A stretch of 64,000 nt of DNA from positions 1-64,000 of the forward strand of contig NZ_JACYXI010000008.1 in assembly GCF_014842915.1 (NCBI RefSeq). Direction: 5' to 3'. A program made the position numbers and the translations under genes. Position 1 is the stretch's first letter, and the number at the start of each line of letters is the position of its first letter. The notes beneath the pieces are model-generated. The model was not told where the DNA came from. It did no database searches and worked only from the letters and a program-made list of their open reading frames with translations. Of the stretch, positions 1-9,900 are shown piece after piece. This stretch comes from Roseibium litorale (GTDB lineage: Bacteria > Pseudomonadota > Alphaproteobacteria > Rhizobiales > Stappiaceae).

Positions 1-49
1 GCCGGCGTCGCTCCACCGACGTGATCACCTCGATATGCTGCTTGGTCAT
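1..49 (-). CDS. IS66-type transposase accessory protein TnpA, N-terminus only (runs off window)
   Basis: On the minus strand an ATG at 49 preceded by an AGGAG ribosome binding site (spacing about 7) opens a frame starting MTKQHIEVITSVERRR, which matches the usual start of IS66 OrfA (TnpA) proteins. These are small helix-turn-helix DNA-binding accessory proteins of the transposase. Only 16 codons are inside the window, so nothing can be said about whether the element is intact beyond it. Recognition rests on this short but characteristic N-terminus. Confidence 0.6.
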   Translation of the reverse strand, partial: MTKQHIEVITSVERRR

Positions 50-150
50 ATGACTACTCCTAGTGCTATCACTAGGACTGGCAGTCTTCAGCCTAAGTCG
101 GCAAGACGGCCTTCACCGGAGGGGTACACTGCGGCCCACCGAATTTCAGT

Positions 151-378
151 TTGACGGGCCGGGAGCGGCGGCGTCGATGGTCGGACGAGCATAAGCTCTG
201 GATCCTGGAGGAGGTTGTGACAAGCAGGTTGTCGGTGACGGAGATCACCCGTCGGCATGACGTTCTGTTGCAGCAGATTTACGGCTGGCGCCGGCAGTTC
301 GCAAAGGGGGGGGCACCGAACGCTTACCGTTACAATATGAAAAGGCTGGTTCAGATCATCCAAATCAATCCCGCATAA
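151..378 (+). pseudogene. IS66 TnpA fragment
   Basis: A TTG-started frame gives about 54 residues resembling an IS66 OrfA/TnpA: an ERRRRW start, a helix-turn-helix region (SVTEITRRHDV) and the QQIYGWRRQF motif. After about position 312 the similarity stops at a run of G and the remaining 22 codons look unrelated, so the gene is truncated. It faces away from the other TnpA start at position 49, so two different IS66 ends meet here. No TnpB or TnpC follows. Confidence 0.55.
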
Positions 379-579
379 GTCGGGGAACAGCCAGGTAGGA
401 CAAAGTGCCACGACCGAAAGGATCCGGTTCCAAGAGCAATCGAGCCCAGAACCGGTGAACTTGCCTCACGCAGACCCAAAAGATGTGTTAATGGTACTCA
501 TCTGAAGTCCAGTTTTACAACCCAATAAAATAGTATGATTACCCGACCACTCCACTGAGCATGAGGTTCTGAGACCAGT

Positions 580-1839
580 TCACAATACTTCATTAATCTC
601 CCTTGTTGCACGGAAAGCAGATTCTATTGCAGCATCCATATTATAATATTCCCATTCGGCGAAACGCCCGCATAGCCATATTTTTTTGGATCTTAGTTCA
701 GCTCTGACATTATCAATGGCCTGTCTGGTATTTTTATCTTGGATAACATACGATTTAGGCTCATAATTTACCGATATTTGTTCTGGCCTTAGGGGCAGCA
801 TTGCCAATGAAGCGTTGATAAGCGCTTGGTTCACTTCACCTACAAATTCAATCGTGCACGTTGTACGATTACGCCCAATATCGTCAGAATTATTTGCTGG
901 GGAGAAGTTGCCTGTCATAATCATCCGGTGACACTTAATGTTTGGGTTCGGAATATACAGCCAAGAGTAAGGGTTGGCGTCACAACTGCATAGAACCGTC
1001 GTAGTTCCATTGCTTTTCAGGTGGCGTAAGGGATCAAAGACACGGTCGGACGAGCCGAGTAGCGATCCAATTTCCCTAATGTCACCCGTAAAGATCACTG
1101 CATCAAAGCCTTCAAGGCCTATTTTAAGAGAACCGTTGACCTCTATTGATCTGCATTCGTTTCCAGTATGAATTTCAATTCCCGAAAGCAATCGATCAAT
1201 AATGAACTGTGACCCCCCTTCTTTCGGGTAATAAAACTGCGAATGAACCATTTTTGTTTCAGTCTGTCGTTTGATGTTCGCAGTCAGTATTTCCTCGACT
1301 GTGGGCATGGGCAATTTACCTGCAAGCCAAGAAACAGGCATTGATTTAAGGTCAGTATTCCATATTTTCTCGTTATAGGGTATGAAATAACTTTCGCAAA
1401 GAATAGGTCCGAAACGCCTTTGTAAGAAATCGTAAAAACTCTCTTCTTCGAAGTTAACTTGATCAGGTGATTTATTTAATCGTAAAAGATCGGAAACAAT
1501 TAGAGAAACATCATCTTGGTTCATTTCATATAGGTTCTGTTCTATTGGGTACCCAACAAAACGATCTTTGAAGTGGATCGCGGCATTTCGGTTAGCGAAT
1601 AGAAATTCTTGATCTTTTTTGAAATTCGACCAAAACCATTCGGAAATATTTTTGTCTTTCGAGTTGAATACATGCCCGCCTACTCGATGGAAAAGATTTC
1701 CATCTTCGATCGTACATTTGACCAGTCCGCCTGGAATCTTATTCTTTTCGAAGATGATAGCTTCGTGTCCCAATTCCTTTAAACGCCGCGCGCAGGCCGC
1801 TCCAGAAATACCTGCGCCGATTATTGCAATTTTACCCAT
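580..1839 (-). CDS. UDP-galactopyranose mutase-like FAD protein
   Basis: The 419-residue product opens with a dinucleotide-binding fold (IGAGISGAACARRL, residues 5-18) and an FEK at the end of the second strand, as in FAD proteins of the UDP-galactopyranose mutase/protoporphyrinogen oxidase group. GGHVFNS near residue 53 corresponds to the conserved GxHIF segment of mutases, and GRFAEWEYYNMDAAI near the C-terminus matches the C-terminal FAD-binding motif. It would interconvert pyranose and furanose forms of a nucleotide sugar in the cytoplasm. It follows gmd and fcl on the same strand with an 81-bp gap and is AT-rich like them. The exact substrate is not readable, and a related sugar flavoenzyme is possible. 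Confidence 0.72.
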   Translation of the reverse strand: MGKIAIIGAGISGAACARRLKELGHEAIIFEKNKIPGGLVKCTIEDGNLFHRVGGHVFNSKDKNISEWFWSNFKKDQEFLFANRNAAIHFKDRFVGYPIEQNLYEMNQDDVSLIVSDLLRLNKSPDQVNFEEESFYDFLQRRFGPILCESYFIPYNEKIWNTDLKSMPVSWLAGKLPMPTVEEILTANIKRQTETKMVHSQFYYPKEGGSQFIIDRLLSGIEIHTGNECRSIEVNGSLKIGLEGFDAVIFTGDIREIGSLLGSSDRVFDPLRHLKSNGTTTVLCSCDANPYSWLYIPNPNIKCHRMIMTGNFSPANNSDDIGRNRTTCTIEFVGEVNQALINASLAMLPLRPEQISVNYEPKSYVIQDKNTRQAIDNVRAELRSKKIWLCGRFAEWEYYNMDAAIESAFRATREINEVL

Positions 1840-1920
1840 TAAAATGTCCCTAAACTGAGGTCTTTCAAGCGATTTCTTAGAGGTCTTGAGGACTACAATG
1901 AAAGCGATTTCTATCCACGG

Positions 1921-2901
1921 CTATATCGCTGAACCGGCTCGGTTCGATGCGAGATAGCGTCTCTCTAGATATTCGCCTTGGAGAAACGCTTGGTATGTAG
2001 TGCGAATGCCGTCTTCCAGTAAAATCCGAGGAGCCCAGCCAAGAGCTCTCAACCTATCGGCGCTCATCAACTTGCGGGGTGTTCCATCAGGCTTTGTTAG
2101 ATCGCTTGAAATTTTCCCCGTGAATCCTATGACCTCCGAAATCAACTTTGTTAGATCTAATATCGATATGTCGTCGCCGGAACCAATGTTAATTGGTATG
2201 TGATCGGAATACATCTTCAATAGGTGAACACAAGCATCTGCACAGTCATCGACGTGAAGAAACTCGCGGCGGGGCTTACCACTACCCCACATTACCAATT
2301 CCGACGCGCCCGAGATCTTCGCATCATGGGCCTTACGGATCAGTGCCGGCATTACATGGCTGGATTGAAGATCAAAATTATCGCCTGGACCATAAAGATT
2401 GGTAGGCATGGCCGAGATAAAGTCGTTACCATACTGCCTGCGGTAAGCTTGGCACAGCTTAACACCAGCAATCTTCGCAATTGCATACCATTCGTTGGTT
2501 TCTTCTAAGGCTCCGGTGAGGAGTGATTCCTCTACGATTGGTTGTGCTGCAAATTTTGGATAGATGCACGAGGACCCTAGAAAAAGCAGTTTCTCCACGC
2601 CTGTCTTATGGGCAGCGTGAATGATATTTGCTTCTAGAATCATATTCTCATAAAGGAAATCCGCCGCATAAGTGTCGTTGGCAAGAATGCCGCCAACTTT
2701 TGCTGCAGCTATGAATACCACGTCCGGTCTGGTTTTCTCCATCCAGACTTCAACTTCGTGCTGCCGTGTTAGATCGACATCGGAGCGTGCCACCGTTAGA
2801 ATATCGCAGCGTTCGGAGGACAATCTCCGAACAATTGCAGAGCCAACCATTCCGCGGTGACCTGCAACATAAACTTTTTTTCCTTTTAGATCGTAGGTCA
2901 T
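1921..2901 (-). CDS. fcl: GDP-L-fucose synthase
   Basis: The 326-residue product is an extended short-chain dehydrogenase that epimerises and reduces GDP-4-keto-6-deoxymannose to GDP-L-fucose using NADPH. The Rossmann motif GHRGMVGSAIVRRL is at residues 14-27. The catalytic serine lies in FLGSSCIYP and the Tyr/Lys pair in EWYAIAKIAG. DNFDLQSSHVMPALI is typical of Fcl. Its length fits the family. It starts 1 bp after the gmd stop, so the two are translationally close and supply consecutive steps from GDP-mannose. The C-terminal tail after LQGEY is slightly longer than usual. Confidence 0.93.
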   Translation of the reverse strand: MTYDLKGKKVYVAGHRGMVGSAIVRRLSSERCDILTVARSDVDLTRQHEVEVWMEKTRPDVVFIAAAKVGGILANDTYAADFLYENMILEANIIHAAHKTGVEKLLFLGSSCIYPKFAAQPIVEESLLTGALEETNEWYAIAKIAGVKLCQAYRRQYGNDFISAMPTNLYGPGDNFDLQSSHVMPALIRKAHDAKISGASELVMWGSGKPRREFLHVDDCADACVHLLKMYSDHIPINIGSGDDISILDLTKLISEVIGFTGKISSDLTKPDGTPRKLMSADRLRALGWAPRILLEDGIRTTYQAFLQGEYLERRYLASNRAGSAI

Positions 2902-2902
2902 G

Positions 2903-4045
2903 TTAACTCTCTAAGCTAACGGGGAGTTCAAGCCCATGTTCTTTTAGAAGTGCATGACGCCGTGCGGCCTTGTGATCCGCCTCCACCATTTCTGCGCACA
3001 TCTCGCGGGCAGTAATTTCTGGCATCCATCCAAGCTTCTGTTTTGCCTTTTCTGGGCTGCCTAGAAGAGTATCGACTTCGGCTGGGCGGAAATAGCGTGG
3101 ATCGATCCGCACTATCACATCACCGATATTCAATGCTGGTGCGAGGTCTCCATCGATGGCCACGACTGTTGCAATTTCATCAACGCCGTTACCAGAGAAC
3201 TCAAGCGTCACGCCAAGCTCGTTTGCCGTCCAATGAATGAACTCGCGGACAGAATATTGTAAGCCGGTTGCAATCACAAAGTCTTCCGGATGTTCTTGCT
3301 GCAGCATCATCCATTGCATACGAACATAGTCCTTTGCATGCCCCCAGTCGCGCAAGCTATCTATGTTCCCCATGAAAAGGCAGCTCTCAAGACCCATTGC
3401 GATGTTGGAAAGTCCGCGCGTGATTTTCCGAGTCACAAAGGTTTCGCCACGACGAGGAGACTCATGATTGAATAAAACGCCATTACAAGCGTACATTCCG
3501 TAAGCTTCTCGATAGTTTACAGTGATCCAATAGGCATACAATTTGGCAACTGCATAGGGCGAACGGGGGTAAAATGGCGTCGTTTCCCGCTGTGGAATCT
3601 CTTGAACCAAGCCGTATAGCTCCGAAGTTGAAGCTTGGTAAAAGCGTGTCTTTGCCTCAAGCCCCAAGAAGCGAATTGCTTCCAGCAATCTAAGCGTTCC
3701 AATGGCATCTACATCCGCTGTATATTCCGGCGCCTCAAAGGACACTGCCACATGCGACTGAGCGCCGAGATTGTATACCTCGTCAGGTTCAATATCTCGA
3801 AGGATTCGTGTGAGATTTGAAGTGTCCGACAGATCACCGTAATGTAGTTTGAACCGAGCGTTGTCCAAATGACGATCTTCGTAAATATGATCAACGCGGG
3901 CCGTATTAAAAAGGGACGCTCGACGCTTGATCCCATGAACGGCATAGCCTTTGGCTAGAAGAAATTCGGCCAGATAGGAACCGTCCTGACCCGTTACACC
4001 AGTGATCAACGCAACCTTACCATTGTTTGGAACTCTATTAATCAT
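2903..4045 (-). CDS. gmd: GDP-mannose 4,6-dehydratase
   Basis: The 380-residue product converts GDP-D-mannose to GDP-4-keto-6-deoxy-D-mannose. The NADP-binding motif [16 protein letters not shown] is at residues 15-30, followed by the family signatures [22 protein letters not shown], the active-site STSELYG and [10 protein letters not shown], and [16 protein letters not shown]. The length matches complete Gmd. It is the first gene of a minus-strand unit gmd-fcl-mutase-like and points away from the plus-strand glycosyltransferase genes, with IS debris between them. Base composition is lower in GC than the rml genes, consistent with transfer as part of a polysaccharide cluster. Confidence 0.95.
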   Translation of the reverse strand: MINRVPNNGKVALITGVTGQDGSYLAEFLLAKGYAVHGIKRRASLFNTARVDHIYEDRHLDNARFKLHYGDLSDTSNLTRILRDIEPDEVYNLGAQSHVAVSFEAPEYTADVDAIGTLRLLEAIRFLGLEAKTRFYQASTSELYGLVQEIPQRETTPFYPRSPYAVAKLYAYWITVNYREAYGMYACNGVLFNHESPRRGETFVTRKITRGLSNIAMGLESCLFMGNIDSLRDWGHAKDYVRMQWMMLQQEHPEDFVIATGLQYSVREFIHWTANELGVTLEFSGNGVDEIATVVAIDGDLAPALNIGDVIVRIDPRYFRPAEVDTLLGSPEKAKQKLGWMPEITAREMCAEMVEADHKAARRHALLKEHGLELPVSLES

Positions 4046-4568
4046 ACTTCGCCTCGAAAATGACGTTTAACTATCCCACTATTGCACACGTCTATCGGCT
4101 TTGCCGAATTTAACAGTAAACAGGCAACTCTTGCCCCTCATAAGATATGAACCAACACGTGAAACTAGCCTACTCTGTTAAAAGTTGTGAGCGTGATTGG
4201 TAGGTGGCCCAACAGGTCGCCACAGTGGTGAGCGGACACGATCGAAAGTTTACAAGGAAGGTGTGACTGTAACCATCATACGCTTGATGTATCATTCGCA
4301 ATCGCGGGTTTTATTCTGTATTTTTTCCCATTTCCATGACTATCCTTCGATTTCTCCGCACGCATCGCCTCAGCCTGTTTCCCAATTATGCCTATTGAGC
4401 TAATCTAGTTCGGTCTTTTTTTCAAATTCGATCTGGACTGGTTTAAGAAATCAGTACAGGTTGAGGGGTCTGTCGCCAGATTGCGCATCTTGTAGAGGCA
4501 CGTGGAAAAGGCTGGTCTGACCTAGGCTTCAGACCTATAAATGACTATGTAAATCAGTTGATGTCTGA
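4046..4568. other. Intergenic region upstream of gmd
   Basis: About 520 bp of AT-rich sequence between the gmd start and an IS5 end. It presumably carries the gmd promoter on the minus strand. No convincing ORF, RNA or repeat was recognised. A 68-codon open frame at 4197-4403 has no recognisable features and is not called. Confidence 0.4.
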
Positions 4569-4594
4569 GTCAAACTCCCAAACAGGAGTTTGAC
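4569..4594. repeat. Inverted repeat at the end of an IS5-type fragment
   Basis: GTCAAACTCC (4569-4578) and GGAGTTTGAC (4585-4594) form perfect 10-bp arms around a 6-bp loop, directly before the ATG of the IS5-type transposase fragment. A closely similar hairpin precedes the other IS5 relic at 25.3 kb, so it is probably part of the element end and could also shield the transposase start. Confidence 0.6.
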
Positions 4595-4595
4595 G

Positions 4596-4697
4596 ATGTC
4601 AGATGGGTTTTTCTGGCTCAGCGATGAGCAGTTTTCAAAGTTGCAGCCGCTGTTGCCGACCGGCACACGCGCCGACGTCGTTGACCTGCTCCCCTGA
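4596..4697 (+). pseudogene. IS5-family transposase, N-terminal remnant
   Basis: An ATG right after the inverted repeat opens a frame reading MSDGFFWLSDEQFSKLQPLLP, the typical start of IS5-family (IS427-like) transposases. After about 29 residues the frame enters the left end of an IS3-family element (TGACCTGCTCCC near 4688) and stops. The rest of the IS5 transposase is absent from this locus. Confidence 0.7.
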
Positions 4698-5376
4698 AGA
4701 GTCCTCGTTTTGAGGTTAGTCTGTTTCCAATTGAAGGATACAGACGATGAAGCGATCCAGGTTCTCCGAAGAACAGATCATCGGAATTTTGAAAGAGCAT
4801 CAGGCTAGCATGTCAGCGGCTGAACTTTGCCGCAAATACGGCGTCAGTGACGCGACGTTCTACAAGTGGCGTTTGGAGGTGTCTGAGGCCAAGCGGTTCA
4901 AGGCCATCGAAGAAGAAAACGGAAAACTGAAGGAGCTGCTCGCGGAGTCGATGATGGATGTGTCGACGCTTCGCGAGATGCTCGAAAAAAACTTCTGACG
5001 CCTGGCTCAAGGAGGAATGCCGTGAGCTGGGCAATTGAGGCCAGGGGATATTCGCAACGACGGGCCTGCGGGTTGGTTGGCATGGATCCGCGGGTGTACC
5101 GCTATCGATCCACAAGATCCGATGATGCTGACCTACGCCAGAGGCTGAAGGAACTGGCCTCGGAGCGCAGGCGCTTTGGTTATCGCAGGTTGCGCATCCT
5201 GTTGAAGCGTGAAGTCATCGAGGCCAACTGGAAGAAAGTCTACCGGATCTACCGGGAAGAGCGTCTCACGGTGCGCAAGCGCGGTGGCCGGAAGCGAGCT
5301 TTGGGAACGCGAGCGCCGATGGTCGTGCCCCAAGCCGCCAATCAACGTTGGTCTCTCGACTTCGTCTCCGATGCCC
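4683..5376 (+). mobile_element. IS3-family (IS407-like) element, right half missing
   Basis: The left end lies near 4683-4690 inside an IS5 remnant. OrfA and the first part of OrfB are present, and the element is then cut at 5376 by the insertion of a second IS3-family element. Sequence resembling the missing OrfB C-terminus or the right end is not found after the inserted element, so a deletion or recombination must have accompanied or followed the insertion. Boundaries at the left are approximate. Confidence 0.65.
4747..4998 (+). CDS. IS3-family transposase OrfA
   Basis: The 83-residue product is a helix-turn-helix/leucine-zipper OrfA: FSEEQIIGILKEHQ, AELCRKYGVSDATFYKWR and an ENGKLKELLAESMMDVSTLREML zipper ending in EKNF. 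Members of the IS407 group usually have a few more residues between the KWR and EVS segments, so a short in-frame deletion is likely here. It would bind the element ends together with OrfAB. The companion OrfB is broken, so it is not expected to support transposition on its own. Confidence 0.85.
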   Translation: MKRSRFSEEQIIGILKEHQASMSAAELCRKYGVSDATFYKWRLEVSEAKRFKAIEEENGKLKELLAESMMDVSTLREMLEKNF

Positions 5377-5382
5377 TGAACC
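5022..5382 (+). pseudogene. IS3-family transposase OrfB, truncated
   Basis: The frame, which is open upstream of the GTG at 5022 as usual for OrfB made by frameshifting, reads SWAIEARGYSQRRACGLVGM, RFGYRRLRILLKRE and ends at [13 protein letters not shown], just after the first catalytic Asp of the DDE domain. There the inserted element begins, and the frame runs on into its left end to stop at 5414. The second Asp and the Glu of the DDE triad are missing. Confidence 0.85.
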
Positions 5383-5426
5383 GCCCCGGCTTTGCCGGAG
5401 ACCCCAACTCGTGAGAAGTAGGGTCT

Positions 5427-5741
5427 ATGACAAGCAAGACAACGAACAAGTTTTCTCCTGAAGTCCGTGCCCGCGCTGTTCGAATTGTGACGGAGCATGA
5501 AGCAGAACCTCCGTTTCGTTGGGCGACGGTGTGCTCGATAACCGCCAAGATCGGCTGCTCGGCGCATACGCTCAATGAATGGGTGAAGAAAGCGGAGGTC
5601 GACAGCGGCAAACGAGCAGGTCTGCCCAGCGACGTTGCCAAGAAGATGAAGGCCTTGGAACGAGAGAACCGCGAGCTTCGTCAGGCGAACGAAATATTGC
5701 GCAAAGCATCCGCATATTTTGCCCAGGCGGAGCGAGCCTAA
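5427..5741 (+). CDS. IS3-family transposase OrfA
   Basis: The 104-residue product is an OrfA of the IS3 group: [17 protein letters not shown] at the start, a helix-turn-helix region with [14 protein letters not shown], and a zipper segment [23 protein letters not shown] near the C-terminus. It lies just inside the left inverted repeat. It ends with TAA, and OrfB continues in the same reading frame only 8 codons later. This is unlike the usual -1 arrangement of IS3 elements, so expression of a fused OrfAB would need stop-codon bypass or the element has picked up an indel. Confidence 0.9.
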   Translation: MTSKTTNKFSPEVRARAVRIVTEHEAEPPFRWATVCSITAKIGCSAHTLNEWVKKAEVDSGKRAGLPSDVAKKMKALERENRELRQANEILRKASAYFAQAERA

Positions 5742-5765
5742 GAGTTTCGGGCGCCCACTGAAGCG

Positions 5766-6671
5766 ATGATTTCCTTTATCGACGAACACCGTTCGGTGCT
5801 TGGGGTCGAGCCAATCTGCAGACAGCTGCCGATTGCCCCGTCCACCTACTATGAGGTCATTGCCAAGCGCACGGACGTGGACCGACTGTCGGCCCGCGCC
5901 CGGCGCGACATGGCCATGAAGGTCGAGATACGGCGGGTGTTCACCGAGAACTTCCAGGTCTATGGCGTGCGGAAAGTCTGGCGGCAGTTGCAGCGAGAGG
6001 GCTTCGATGTCGCCCGCTGCACCGTCGCTCGGCTCATGAGAATGATGGGTCTTCAGGGCATCATTCGCGGCAAGCCCGTCAAAACCACCGTCTCGGACAA
6101 AGCCGCACCATGCCCGCTCGACCGCGTGAACCGGCAGTTCTATGCCCCCGCGCCGAACAGGCTCTGGCTTTCTGATTTCACCTATGTCGCGACCCGGCAG
6201 GGCTTTGTCTACGTGGCTTTTGTGATCGACGCCTTCGCTCGCCGCATCGTCGGCTGGCGGGCAAGCCGGACTACCCATGCGGGCTTCGTGCTCGATACGC
6301 TCGATCAGGCTCTTCATGATCGGCGGCCCGTCCATCGCGGCGGGCTGATCCACCATTCTGATCGCGGCGTGCAATACGTGTCTATCAAGTATTCCGAGAG
6401 GCTGGCGGAAGCTGGTATTGAGCCTTCCGTCGGCAGCGTTGGCGATTCCTATGACAACGCTCTCGCCGAAACGATCAACGGTCTTTACAAGGCCGAGGTC
6501 ATCCATCGGAGAGGGCCATGGCGAAACTTCGAAGCAGTGGAGTTCGCCACACTCGAATGGGTCGACTGGTTCAACAACCGGCGGCTTCTGGAGCCCATCG
6601 CAAACATGCCGCCCGCCGAGGCCGAAGAGCGCTACTACGCCATGCAGGACGCACCAGCTATGGCAGCATAA
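5766..6671 (+). CDS. IS3-family transposase OrfB (DDE integrase)
   Basis: The 301-residue product has the IS3 OrfB layout: an N-terminal HTH_21-like part (YGVRKVWRQLQREG, RLMRMMGLQGI) and a retroviral-integrase-type core with catalytic Asp in LSDFTYVA, second Asp in HHSDRGVQY and Glu in DNALAETINGLYKAE. The ending EWVDWFNNRRLLEPI is typical. It cuts and joins the element ends. All three acidic residues are present, so it may be active. It is preceded by OrfA in the same frame. Confidence 0.93.
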   Translation: MISFIDEHRSVLGVEPICRQLPIAPSTYYEVIAKRTDVDRLSARARRDMAMKVEIRRVFTENFQVYGVRKVWRQLQREGFDVARCTVARLMRMMGLQGIIRGKPVKTTVSDKAAPCPLDRVNRQFYAPAPNRLWLSDFTYVATRQGFVYVAFVIDAFARRIVGWRASRTTHAGFVLDTLDQALHDRRPVHRGGLIHHSDRGVQYVSIKYSERLAEAGIEPSVGSVGDSYDNALAETINGLYKAEVIHRRGPWRNFEAVEFATLEWVDWFNNRRLLEPIANMPPAEAEERYYAMQDAPAMAA

Positions 6672-6993
6672 CTTAAACCAAACGGTCTCCGGCAAAGCCG
6701 GGGCGGTTCACAGTCTCGAACTGGGAAGTCCCAATATGTTTCACGATAAATGCGCTTGGTCTTATCGACATGGGAAAATTCTGACTATGGAATCAAAAGA
6801 CCCTTGCAAATCATGAACGGAAGTGAATCATAAACAGATAAAAATGGCGAGTTAAATGGAAGCGCTCAGGTTGCCGCTTGTAGCTAAGACGTTTCAAGCG
6901 TGCTTATAATAAGAAAAGCTGCGTTTTGAATGCGTGGACCTTTATTTTGTCACAGGCTATTAGTATATAGCAAAAAATGATTGGGAATAAAAA

Positions 6994-9900
6994 ATGAGAG
7001 TTGATTACATGTCGAGCGTACGAAACGTGATCGAAAGCAGTTCTATCTTTGATTTCGATTATTATTTAGATACTTATCCTGAGGCGCAGAATTATAGTGA
7101 TGACTTGCTTGAATATTGGATACGAGATGGAGTGAAGCTAGGCCATAATCCGCATCCTTTATTTGACACGAATTGGTATATCCGGACTCATGAATTCAAA
7201 GATGTGGACGACCAGAATCCTTTATTTCATTATTTGACCACCGGTTGGAAAGAATTCAAAGATCCATGCCCATCGTTTAGTGTCGAGGAATATTTAGCGA
7301 GAAACAAGGATGTTCTCGATGCGGGGATCGAACCGTTAACGCATTACATTAATTATGGATTTGAAGAAGGTCGGCCATACTTCAAAAGCAAGAATTGCGA
7401 TTTCCATTATCCCATTAAACCGTATGTCGCAAATCTTTCCACAGTTCCCGAACCAGGCATTAAACCGGTACGCTTGTCGCTTACGAAGTGCGGTAGTGTT
7501 GGGGCAAAAAACCTTCAGGTGCTATCTTTCCTTAGAGAGCGAGTGAGTGTTCCGGAGGCCGCGCTAACTGAAGATTTCGATAAGAAGGAACTTCGGTTTG
7601 CTTTATCGAAGCTTTCTCTTCTGCGCGATTCAGGTGAGGTGCTTGCGTCGCTTTTTGATGGCTCTGGTCCCGCTAATGCTGCAATGCTTGATGTATTGCT
7701 TAGTGCTGGCGTAAATCCGCCGCGCAAAGTCGATATCGAGAATGTACCCGTTACGTTGGTTCCAATTATTGAAAGATATAACGCATCGCGTTTAGATATT
7801 GCTCGTCGATTGGATTTCGATACGGATCTTGCCGGTTTAGAAGATGGGCCTATCAAGTTCTCGATCTTGATGCCGATCTACCGTCCTCCGCTGATCTTTC
7901 TCGAGCGAGCTATTTTAAGTGTATTACTCCAGACCTATTCGAATTGGGAGTTAGTTTTAATTGATGATAATTCTGACTCTGAAGAGATCAATAATCTCCT
8001 AGTTTATTATGAAGCACTTGACAGTCGTATTAGAGTCATTCGGCAGCAGAAAAACGGCGGGATATCTGCTGCGACGAATGCGGGGCTTGAAGTAGCAAGC
8101 GGAGACTACATCGGTCTGCTTGACCACGATGATATGATTACGAGAGACGCTCTTAGTGAGATTTACCGTGTTTTAGAAAAAGACTCCAGCGTTGATTGGA
8201 TTTATACTGATGAAGCGAAGATAGATGAGGACAACGTTCCGGATGAAATTTATACGAAACCAGACTGGAGTCCCTCTCTATTATTAAACCTTATGTACAC
8301 AGGACACTTTACTATTTATAGAACGGTGTTGGTTGAGCAGCTTTCTGGCTTCAGATCCAACTATGATTTTTCACAGGATTATGATCTGGCTTTACGGTTC
8401 TCAGAGTTGCAAGTGAAGGTCATCCATCTGGCAAAGTGCCTGTATGGCTGGCGTATGATCCCAGGGTCTGCTGCTTCTGGGGGGAAGCCTACAGCTCGGT
8501 TGAGTAATTTGGCTGCATTGCAAGACGCGGCAAATCGGCGGGACTATCCATCCATTGCGGTTGGCCTTCCAACTGGCAATCGGTTGATGCAAGTTCGACA
8601 TCCCGAATCTGCATCAGTTTCGATTATTATTCCTTCTGATAATTTTCAGAATATATTAGAAACTTTGGAGTCTGTTTTAACTAACTCAACGTACTCGAAC
8701 TATGAATTAATTGTAGTAACTAATACAAATCTCATCAATGCAAACAGCCGGTACGTGGAGCGATATGATATCAAATTTGTTCCATACGATAAACCATACA
8801 ATTTTTCTGATAAATGTAACGTCGGCGTCGATCATTGCACTGGAGACTTTGTTCTATTTTTGAACGATGATGTACGTGTTGTGTCTCCGAATTGGATTGA
8901 GGTTCTGCTGGAGGCGGCCAGACTGCCTAATGTTGGGGCTGTTGCGCCGAAACTGCTGTATGAAAGCGGGCACATTCAGCACGCCGGGATGGTTACTGGA
9001 GTTCACCGCTTGGTGGGCACGGCATTTCATGCCTATCCAGACAACACGGGCGCGCATTTCAATTTGGCTCAAAGCCTAAGAGAAGTGTCTCTCCTCTGCG
9101 GTGCCTGTATCATGCTGCCGCGTTCAGTCTTCAAAGAAGTTGGAGGCTTTGACGCACAGAATACACCCATCTCCCATTCAGATGTGGACCTCTGCTTCAA
9201 GATTCGGGAGGCTGGATATTCATGCATTTATACTCCCTTCGCCAAGTTGACCCATATCGGTCATCAGTCGAGAGAGAGTCAGGTTATCGATATTGCAGAG
9301 AAAAAGGCTTTCAAAAAGGACACTTCGGATATTTTTCTTCTCCGTCGTTGGCCCGAGTACTGTTCATATGATCCTTATTTCCCACCTTCGTTGAAGGGCA
9401 TGGTTTATATTGACAGCCAAGAGGATTTTCGTCTCTATCCTTCGCCCAAGGTGAAAAATGTCGATGGGCCTTCAGCACTTGTTGTCTCTCATGATCTTAC
9501 GCAAAGCGGCGCGCCGCGCGTTGCTCTTGATGTGACTGAATCCCTCATAAATGCGGGATATTTTGTCGTTGTAATATCCCCCCATGACGGTGCTATGAGG
9601 CAGGAATTTCTCGATGCTGGTGCTCATGTTATCGTAGATAGTCTTGCGTTCAGACATCATGATAATGTGCGAGATCTTGCAATCAATTTTGATCTTGTAT
9701 TCGCTAACACTTGCGTGTCGTGGCCGATTGTGAGGCAGGTTGGTCAGTTTACTGATGTTTTTTGGTATATTCATGAGACAGGTCTTGTGAACGAGTTGGC
9801 TCACCAATTCCCGGACTTCGTTCCTACTTTCGAGCACGCTAAAGCTGTTTGGTCCGGAAGTGAAAGAGCTCAGGAAAATCTCTTGAGCCACGGTGTCAAA

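Larger units (their letters stand above)
5377..6710 (+). mobile_element. Complete-looking IS3-family insertion sequence
   Basis: A 1334-bp element bounded by perfect 27-bp inverted repeats at 5377-5403 (starting TGAACCGCCCCGG) and 6684-6710. It encodes OrfA and OrfB with an intact DDE triad. The bases just outside the two ends (CCC on the left, CAG on the right) do not form a target duplication, and the two flanks do not belong to the same interrupted gene, which points to a rearrangement after insertion. Confidence 0.92.

Noticed and set aside
88-411. 107-codon minus-strand open frame at the left edge
   Set aside because: Mostly antisense to the IS66 TnpA fragment and without recognisable features.
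3771-3780. TTGTATACCT resembling the GntR operator
   Set aside because: Inside the gmd coding sequence, only half of the palindrome matches; probably chance.
5133-6695. 520-codon open frame on the minus strand
   Set aside because: It is antisense to both IS3 transposase genes, whose catalytic motifs are clear, and its translation shows no family features.
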